From JAUWKC01 sp035529895 (GTDB lineage Bacteria > Planctomycetota > Phycisphaerae > Sedimentisphaerales > Anaerobacaceae), in contig DATKVV010000013.1 in the NCBI GenBank assembly GCA_035529895.1, positions 1 through 48,698 of the forward strand: a stretch of DNA of 48,698 nt, in the 5' to 3' direction. Below the pieces are notes generated by a model. The model saw nothing but the letters and a program-made list of their open reading frames with translations, searched no databases and was not told the origin of the DNA. The translations under genes and the position numbers were made by a program. Shown here one piece after another: positions 40,677 to 46,012 of the stretch. The stretch's first letter is position 1; each line of letters opens with the position of its first letter.

Positions 40677-41459
40677 TTATAGACTCTCGCCTTTATCTGT
40701 CGTGCGCCGCTCCGCAAAATGTTTTGCAGGCGCGCCCAATCCGAGTTTGACTTTGGTGATATCATCCTGGACGAGCATTTGAATCCTGCCCTTGTCAAGA
40801 CTCATGTGGCTGAACTCGACGCCCGCCGGTTCGCTGAGCTTCGATGCCAGCGCAGGTGACGTATCAAGCTTAACCAAAACCGCCTCGAACGCCTGGTTGA
40901 CCATCATCCCGCAAATATGGAGCATTTTGTTGTCTGAACCGACTTCGCGGAAGTCCTTGCGCACATTTTCCAGGACCTGCTTCAATATGGCGATTCTCCT
41001 TGCGTTCTCATTTGCGTAGGGTTTGTCGAGCGCCTCTGGTTCCAGAACCATTTCAGAGTCAAAGCTCAGACTCTTCTTGGGCTCTTCCAGGGGGTTCGGC
41101 ATATCATCGACGATAAAAATATACTTTCTCTTTGCTGTGAGCCTGTCCTCGTCGAAGGCGACCATATTGAACCAGGTTTTGTGCCCCTTTTTCTTCTGCA
41201 CCAACGAAGCGATAACGCTCTTGCTCTGGCTGAGCACTTCGTATTGCGGTTTTGGCATAGCGGTGAGTACATCGTAAGAGCTGCTTGTTTTCAGTTCCGT
41301 CCGGTTATAGCTTTCGTAGAGCTCCCGCTCGTGGGGCGGCCCTTCCGGCCAAGCATACTCAACGACGGAACAGCCGGACAAGAAGCATAAAACACAGAGC
41401 AGCAGGTAAAAAGTAAGGACCGGCAAGCTTTTACCTTTCTCATCTGTTATGACTCTCAC
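40677..41459 (-). CDS. Lipoprotein of unknown function
   Basis: 260 aa from a GTG at 41457-41459. LPVLTFYLLLCVLCFLSGC has lipobox LSGC, so the chain should be attached to a membrane after Cys30. The mature part (SVVEYAWPEGPPHERELYES, then VIASLVQKKKGHKTWFNMVA) is mixed alpha/beta with a domain near the middle (YIFIVDDMPNPLEEPKKSLS) and no motif I know. No resemblance by eye to the other lipoprotein of the window. It lies 49 bases after ilvC on the same strand and could be read through from that operon. Confidence 0.75.
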   Translation of the reverse strand: MRVITDEKGKSLPVLTFYLLLCVLCFLSGCSVVEYAWPEGPPHERELYESYNRTELKTSSSYDVLTAMPKPQYEVLSQSKSVIASLVQKKKGHKTWFNMVAFDEDRLTAKRKYIFIVDDMPNPLEEPKKSLSFDSEMVLEPEALDKPYANENARRIAILKQVLENVRKDFREVGSDNKMLHICGMMVNQAFEAVLVKLDTSPALASKLSEPAGVEFSHMSLDKGRIQMLVQDDITKVKLGLGAPAKHFAERRTTDKGESL

Positions 41460-41508
41460 GATACTTTCCTTTCACTTGCAGTTTGTGGTTTGGGTCACGA
41501 GCTGGGTC

Positions 41509-42513
41509 TTAGACTTCCTTCGCATCAATCCACTTCATCATCTTCCGCAATTTTCGCCCGACCTTTTCGAGTTTGCAGTTATAGTCCTTTTTGTACAGCG
41601 CCTTGAAGTTTTTCAGGCCGGTCTGGTATTCGTTGACCCATTCTTTTGCGAATCTGCCCGACGTAACTTCCTTCAGTATCTTTTTCATTTCCGCCCTGGT
41701 CTTGTTCGTGATAATCCTTGGTCCACGGGTTAGATCCCCGTATTCGGCGGTGTTGGATATGCTGTATCTCATATAGCTCAGCCCGCCTTGATACATCAGG
41801 TCAACAATCAGCTTCACCTCGTGCATGCATTCGAAGTATGCGATTTCAGGCTGATAACCCGCTTGAACTAATGTTTCGAAGCCGGCCTTAATAAGCGCGG
41901 TAAGACCGCCGCAGAGGATACATTGCTCGCCAAAAAGGTCCGTCTCTGTCTCTTCCTTGAATGTCGTCTGGATTATCCCGGCTCGGGCGCCGCCGATTCC
42001 GTTTCCCCAGGCAAGGGCGATTGCCTTCGCGTCGCCCGTCGCATTCCGTTTGATGGCCACCAGGTTCGGCACGCCGCCGCCCTTGACAAACTCACTGCGG
42101 ACCAAATGTCCCGGCCCCTTGGGGGCTATCATAACCACGTTGACATTCTTGGGCGGTACAATGTATCCGAAATGAATATTGAAGCCGTGACAGAAGCCGA
42201 GCGTTTGCCCCGCAGCCAGATTGGGCGCGATTTGCCCATCATAAACTCTGGCCTGAATTTCATCCGGCACGGTAACGATAATCAGCGCAGCGCCATCCAT
42301 AGCCGTTTTTATATCCGTCGGTCCGAATCCATGTTCACTTGCAAGCCTAAAGTTGTCTGTACCTTCCAGTTCGGCCACAGCCACTTGGATGCCGCTGTCA
42401 CGCAGGTTCAGACTATGTGCGTGGCCCTGGCTGCCGTAACCAATGACCGCCACCTTCTTACCTTTTAACGGCTCCAACGGTGCATCATTTTCGTAATAAA
42501 TCTTCAATGCCAT
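41509..42513 (-). CDS. ilvC: Ketol-acid reductoisomerase (class I)
   Basis: 334 aa. It isomerises and reduces acetolactate/acetohydroxybutyrate in valine, leucine and isoleucine synthesis. Rossmann loop GYGSQGHAHSLNLRDSG (25-41); catalytic region GFCHGFNIHFGYIVPPKNVN, VMIAPKGPGH, KEETETDLFGEQCILCGG, YFECMHEVKLIVDLMYQGGL and NTAEYGDLTRGPRI. The loop after the second strand reads AVAELEGTDNFRLASEHG, which lacks the Arg and Ser pair usual in NADPH-binding enzymes and has Glu and Asp instead. Ribosome site AAGGAG precedes the ATG. It is last in the ilvB-ilvN-ilvC run, after a 228-base gap. Confidence 0.95.
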   Translation of the reverse strand: MALKIYYENDAPLEPLKGKKVAVIGYGSQGHAHSLNLRDSGIQVAVAELEGTDNFRLASEHGFGPTDIKTAMDGAALIIVTVPDEIQARVYDGQIAPNLAAGQTLGFCHGFNIHFGYIVPPKNVNVVMIAPKGPGHLVRSEFVKGGGVPNLVAIKRNATGDAKAIALAWGNGIGGARAGIIQTTFKEETETDLFGEQCILCGGLTALIKAGFETLVQAGYQPEIAYFECMHEVKLIVDLMYQGGLSYMRYSISNTAEYGDLTRGPRIITNKTRAEMKKILKEVTSGRFAKEWVNEYQTGLKNFKALYKKDYNCKLEKVGRKLRKMMKWIDAKEV

Positions 42514-42697
42514 AGTTATACTTCTCCTTATTAATGCCGGTTATTTATAGAGCAATGCTATCAATCGATTTCGGAACAATATCCTCGAAACGCATCGCCT
42601 CATTATATTGGAAGCCGCCTGTCAGGCAAGGAATTTATTGATGCGCCAACCCGGTAACTTGCTTTTATATTAGGTGTTCCCTCACCCGATAAGCTTC

Positions 42698-42731
42698 GGG
42701 GTTCTCACTCTGCGACGTACTGCAAAATGGG
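42698..42731. repeat. Copy 2 of the 34-bp dispersed motif
   Basis: GGGGTTC...CAAAATGGG, same length and ends as the copy at 3688-3721. Here it is preceded by a CCCGA-TAAGC-TTCGGG hairpin and lies directly after ilvN, in the 228-base gap before ilvC; otherwise that gap shows no gene. Confidence 0.35.
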
Positions 42732-42741
42732 TCTTCTTGCG

Positions 42742-43230
42742 TCACTCCTCAGGTTTTTCCTGTCGCGGCAATGCAATTGTGCCGGTTCTTACCATGTTCT
42801 TGATGCCGTAAGGCCTGCACGCGTTGATAAACGCTTCGATCTTGGACTCGGGGCCGCTGACTTCAACCATAAGCTGCTTTGGCCCGATGTCCACCACTTT
42901 TCCCTTAAACATTTCCACCAGAGAGACCACTTCAGGCCGTTTTTCCGCCGGCACCGAAACAGATATGAGCATCAAATCGCGGGCCACCACCGGCTGACCT
43001 GCAAAATCCTGAACTTTGACAACGGGAACTATCTTGGCTAACTGCTTTCGAACCTGCTCGACGACCCTGTCGTCACCGACAACCACAATTGTCATCCGGC
43101 TAAGGTCCGGGTCCTCGGTCCGCCCGACAGCGAGCGAGTCAATGTTAAAAGCCCGCGCCGCAAACATCCCGGCGACATGGGCCAGAACGCCGGGCTTGTT
43201 CTCAACCAGTGCACTTATTATATGTTTCAT
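42742..43230 (-). CDS. ilvN: Acetolactate synthase, regulatory (small) subunit
   Basis: 162 aa. N-terminal ACT domain (KHIISALVENKPGVLAHVAG, MFAARAFNIDSLAVGRTEDP, LSRMTIVVVG) binds valine or a related feedback effector and stimulates the catalytic subunit. The C-terminal domain (ARDLMLISVSVPAEKRPEVV, KVVDIGPKQLMVEVSG) is typical. It starts 21 bases after ilvB, so they share a message. Confidence 0.95.
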   Translation of the reverse strand: MKHIISALVENKPGVLAHVAGMFAARAFNIDSLAVGRTEDPDLSRMTIVVVGDDRVVEQVRKQLAKIVPVVKVQDFAGQPVVARDLMLISVSVPAEKRPEVVSLVEMFKGKVVDIGPKQLMVEVSGPESKIEAFINACRPYGIKNMVRTGTIALPRQEKPEE

Positions 43231-43251
43231 AGCTTTTACCTTTTCATTTTC

Positions 43252-44979
43252 TTAAGCCATGCTTTCCAGAATATCCAGCCCGTCCATTTCATTGAGGCTC
43301 TTGCCGGCAGCAACCATAGGCCAAACGTTTTCTTCACGCTCAACTTTAAAATCGACAACGCAAGGCTGTTTCTCCTGCAGCATCTGTTTTATTGCTTTTG
43401 GAACGTCGGCTTTTTTCTCAACGGTAATCCCCGCCGCCCCAAGCGCACGTGCAACGGTGGCATAATCGGGGTTAGACAAATAGCTCTTGGAATAGCGCTT
43501 GCTGTAGAACAACTCCTGCCACTGGCGGACCATTCCCATATAGCCGTTATTGATGATGGAGACCTTAATCGGCAGTTGGTGCTCCACGGCGGTGCGGAGC
43601 TCGGTCATGGTCATATTAAAGCTGTGGTCGCCGTCAATATCGATAACCGTCTGGTCGGGCCTGGCAACCTGCGCGCCTATGGCCGCAGGCAGGCCGTATC
43701 CCATTGTGCCCAGCCCTCCCGAGCTTATAAGCTGCCTGGGCCTGCTGAATTTGTAAAACTGGGCGGTCCACATCTGATTCTGTCCCACGCCAGTGGTTAC
43801 AATCGCCTTGCCCTCGGTCTGACGCCAAATTTCCTCGATGACGTACTGCGGCTTAATCGTGGACGTAGTATTGTCGTATCGGAAGGGAAACTTTTTCTTC
43901 CACTGCGCAATTTTTTCAAACCAGGGTTTTCGCTCTCGGTGCTGCACTTCCTTGGTCAGTTCAGCCAGGACGGTTTTTGCGTCGCCCACCACGGGAATGT
44001 CAACGTGGACATTCTTCGATATGCTCGCCGGGTCGATATCGACGTGGATTATCTTTGCATTTGGAGCGAAAGTCTTTATCTTTCCCGTAACTCTATCGTC
44101 AAACCGCGCGCCTATAGCAATCAACAGGTCGCATTCCTGCACTGCATAATTCGCGTAGGCGGACCCGTGCATCCCAAGCATGTCCAGTGAGTCAGGCTTG
44201 TTCTGGTCGTAACTGCCCAGCCCTAAGAGCGTCATTGTTACCGGCAGATGGGCTTTCTCAGCCAGGGCCCTCAGCTCTTCGCCTGCGTTTGCACTGATTA
44301 TACCGCCGCCCACGTAAAGCACCGGCTGTTCGGATTCGTTAATTGCCTTGGCGACCATTGATATTTGTCTTTTGTGCCCTTTAGCCTGTATCCGATAGCC
44401 GGGCAGCTTCATCTTTACCACACAGTCCGTGGCGCACTTGGCGACCGAGACGTCAACCGGTATGTCAATCAGCACCGGCCCCTGGCGGCCCGTGGAGGCA
44501 ATGTAAAATGCCTCGTGAATTATCCGTGCCAGGTCTTTAACGTCTTTGACGATGCAGTTATACTTGGTGACAGGACGCGTAATGCCGGTACTATCAGCCT
44601 CTTGAAACGCGTCGTTTCCGATAAGCTCCGTGCGTACCTGCCCCGTCAGGGCAACAACCGGCACCGAATCCATCATTGCCGTGGCAAGCCCCGTGGTCAA
44701 ATTGCACGCGCCGGGACCGCTGGTGGTAATTACGACGCCGACTTTGCCGCTGGCCCGGGCATAACCGTCAGCCATGTGACAGCCCCCCTGTTCGTGCCGG
44801 GGAATTATGAACCTTATCGGCGCATCGTATAACCGGTCGAACAAGGGCAGGACCACGCCGCCGGGATAGCCGAAGATGGTGTCCGCACCCAGTTCGATAA
44901 GAGTGTCAACGATTATTTGTGCGCCTGCTTTGATAGAGGATTGACCGGCTGAACCAGCCAAAGAAGAGTCGGTACTCAT
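43252..44979 (-). CDS. ilvB: Acetolactate synthase, catalytic (large) subunit
   Basis: 575 aa from ATG at 44977-44979, chosen because AGGAAAGGTGAG lies four bases upstream; a GTG three codons earlier overlaps that site. A ThDP- and FAD-dependent enzyme that condenses pyruvate into acetolactate. GYPGGVVLPLFDRLYDAPIR and IIPRHEQGGCHMADGYARA contain the catalytic Glu; GFGTMGYGLP-type sequence appears as GGLGTMGYGLPAAIGAQVA. The ThDP/Mg motif reads DIDGDHSFNMTMTELRTAVE, with His where Gly or Ala is usual, then IINNGYMGMVRQWQELFY. First gene of the operon, served by the promoter at 45180-45209. Confidence 0.95.
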   Translation of the reverse strand: MSTDSSLAGSAGQSSIKAGAQIIVDTLIELGADTIFGYPGGVVLPLFDRLYDAPIRFIIPRHEQGGCHMADGYARASGKVGVVITTSGPGACNLTTGLATAMMDSVPVVALTGQVRTELIGNDAFQEADSTGITRPVTKYNCIVKDVKDLARIIHEAFYIASTGRQGPVLIDIPVDVSVAKCATDCVVKMKLPGYRIQAKGHKRQISMVAKAINESEQPVLYVGGGIISANAGEELRALAEKAHLPVTMTLLGLGSYDQNKPDSLDMLGMHGSAYANYAVQECDLLIAIGARFDDRVTGKIKTFAPNAKIIHVDIDPASISKNVHVDIPVVGDAKTVLAELTKEVQHRERKPWFEKIAQWKKKFPFRYDNTTSTIKPQYVIEEIWRQTEGKAIVTTGVGQNQMWTAQFYKFSRPRQLISSGGLGTMGYGLPAAIGAQVARPDQTVIDIDGDHSFNMTMTELRTAVEHQLPIKVSIINNGYMGMVRQWQELFYSKRYSKSYLSNPDYATVARALGAAGITVEKKADVPKAIKQMLQEKQPCVVDFKVEREENVWPMVAAGKSLNEMDGLDILESMA

Positions 44980-45149
44980 TTGTCTCACCTTTCCTGATAA
45001 ACACTCAATTGTTATTCCGGTCGATTATGGCGCCGCTGGGCCGCTCCGGCAAGCCGGTCGCAAATGAAATGCAGCCGGACCAACCGAAGTTTTATGACCC
45101 TGCCATAATCCCGTAACCATCCCCATTCACAGGGACGTCTCAGGGTCGC

Positions 45150-45171
45150 ATTTGTATGTTTTCATACAAAT
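45150..45171 (-). promoter_or_regulatory. Perfect inverted repeat at the ilvB transcription start
   Basis: ATTTGTATG and CATACAAAT form a perfect 9-bp inverted repeat with a 4-base loop. It lies just after the predicted start (about 45173) of the ilv promoter. It can be an operator for a dimeric repressor or, in RNA, a 5' stabilising hairpin. The leader that follows (44980-45149) also has GACCCTG/CAGGGTC pairing, but no T-box or recognisable riboswitch. Confidence 0.6.
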
Positions 45172-45179
45172 ACAATGGT

Positions 45180-45209
45180 ATTATACAAACACCACTTACA
45201 GTCTGTCAA
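45180..45209 (-). promoter_or_regulatory. ilvBNC promoter (P2)
   Basis: On the minus strand TTGACA (45209-45204) and TATAAT (45185-45180) match the sigma-70 consensus exactly and are 18 bases apart. The start would be near 45173, about 190 bases before the ilvB ATG. Confidence 0.8.
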
Positions 45210-45216
45210 TTATTTT

Positions 45217-45381
45217 CTATTTTCGGCAATCCGGGCCGGATACTTTTTTGCAAAAAGTCGCAAAATGTCCCATAACACAATATCCGCAGTCCTTCGGATT
45301 GTGCTCTTGACGGCAAGCCCTCGATTTTGATACAGGGTGAAGCTGTTTCGGCCGGTACGGTCTATGACCGTCGGTGCGCAT
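45217..45381 (-). CDS. Small Cys/His-rich protein, 54 aa
   Basis: From ATG at 45379-45381 the frame reads MRTDGHRPYRPKQLHPVSKS, RACRQEHNPKDCGYCVMGHF, ATFCKKVSGPDCRK and stops at TAG 45217-45219. It has five Cys and several His, including DCGYC and the TFC downstream, which would suit metal binding. Evidence that it is real: a consensus promoter, hairpin and leader ORF lie upstream on the same strand, and its stop codon falls just eight bases before the next promoter. The only ribosome-site candidate is GCGAGG in the right arm of the hairpin, 11 bases upstream. No family is recognised; it could be spurious. Confidence 0.4.
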   Translation of the reverse strand: MRTDGHRPYRPKQLHPVSKSRACRQEHNPKDCGYCVMGHFATFCKKVSGPDCRK

Positions 45382-45418
45382 AAAAAAATTAGCCTCGCCC
45401 ACAGCGAATGGACAAGGC
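45382..45418 (-). terminator. Intrinsic-terminator-like hairpin (attenuator candidate)
   Basis: On the minus strand GCCTTGTCC (45418-45410) pairs with GGGCGAGGC (45400-45392) in nine pairs, including two G-U, around a 9-base loop; then TAA and seven T. The stem overlaps the leader ORF and contains the only ribosome-site candidate of the downstream 54-codon ORF, so it may control both transcription and translation. Confidence 0.65.
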
Positions 45419-45427
45419 CAATATCAT
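45389..45427 (-). CDS. Leader peptide candidate, 12 aa
   Basis: ATG at 45425-45427 opens MILALSIRCGRG and stops at TAA 45389-45391. AGAGGTGG ends four bases before the ATG, the best ribosome site of the region. Ile or Leu occupy four of the first seven positions, as in attenuators of branched-chain amino acid operons. The codons GCC TTG TCC form the left arm of the terminator hairpin, so a stalled ribosome would keep it open. The ribosome site can itself pair with an upstream GTCCCACC (45461-45468). Confidence 0.5.
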   Translation of the reverse strand: MILALSIRCGRG

Positions 45428-45475
45428 AGGTCCACCTCTAACCGGGCTTGGTGTGCCCTTGGTGGGACATTATTC

Positions 45476-45505
45476 ATTATAGTATTCCCCGTCCAGTGCT
45501 GTCAA
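45476..45505 (-). promoter_or_regulatory. Upstream consensus promoter (P1)
   Basis: TTGACA (45505-45500) and TATAAT (45481-45476), 18 bases apart, exact consensus on the minus strand. Predicted start about 45469, followed at once by a hairpin (GTCcCACC/GGTGGAC around GGGC/GCCC), the leader ORF and the terminator. If the terminator works, the product is an RNA of about 90 nt. Confidence 0.75.
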
Positions 45506-45734
45506 AGCTTTTCTGGAAAAAATTGGGATAGGAAGGAAAATTTTTTATCTTTTTCTGAGGACAGGACTTACGACCGGCGGTCGCTATGGAACGTTAAGAG
45601 AAACTCGGCGGGCCAAGATTTTGCCCCGGCCGCAGCCCTACACAGCCAAAACCCCTCAAGTCCTTATCATGGCCACCCTCCGAGCCCTGACGTCTTGTTA
45701 TGTGCGCAAGAGCAATTGGCCCACAGGCAAATTG
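45506..45734. other. Gene-free stretch
   Basis: Between P1 and the palindromic element I see no ORF with a ribosome site, no tRNA and no strong hairpin. Plus-strand frames here are open by chance and have no family resemblance. The bases from 45839 to 46012 likewise show only the ribosome site GAGG before the gene at 46013. Confidence 0.5.
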
Positions 45735-45838
45735 ACAGTTGCACCGAATAGCGGTTCCTTAAGGCGTTTGGGAGTGCGTTTAAGCCCTGAAAAACGTAGT
45801 TTTTGGGGCTTAAGGAACCGCCATTCACAGTTGCACCG
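45735..45838. repeat. Nested palindrome flanked by direct repeats (MITE-like)
   Basis: Two identical 12-bp direct repeats ACAGTTGCACCG (45735-45746, 45827-45838) enclose an inverted repeat, GCGGTTCCTTAAG (45751-45763) and CTTAAGGAACCGC (45809-45821). Inside it a second, competing pair TTAAGCCC (45780-45787) and GGGCTTAA (45806-45813) encloses AAAAAC-GTA-GTTTTT. All listed arms are exact. The whole is 104 bp and non-coding. The direct repeats could be a target duplication or part of the element. Confidence 0.65.
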
Positions 45839-46012
45839 TTATTGCTGGCCAAATAAAGCTTGCCTTATGGGACACGGGGTGTTATAATATTGTCCGTGCA
45901 AAAGGGCCGCTAAGGCAGGATAATAATGTTCGGGAGAAAGGAACCGGTTCCGCACTCATTTTACCATTTCTAATCACTATACTTGACTTGCGTTCTCGGA
46001 AAGAGGAGTACT

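Noticed and set aside
43177..44190. Plus-strand open frame of 337 codons across ilvN/ilvB
   Set aside because: Antisense shadow of the ilvB coding sequence; no ribosome site or family resemblance.
44980..45149. T-box riboswitch in front of ilvB
   Set aside because: No TGGNACCGCG-type T-box and no specifier hairpin can be found in the leader.
45374..45887. Plus-strand open frames in the ilv upstream region
   Set aside because: They run through the palindromic element and have no ribosome site or domain; better explained by the minus-strand leader and the repeat.
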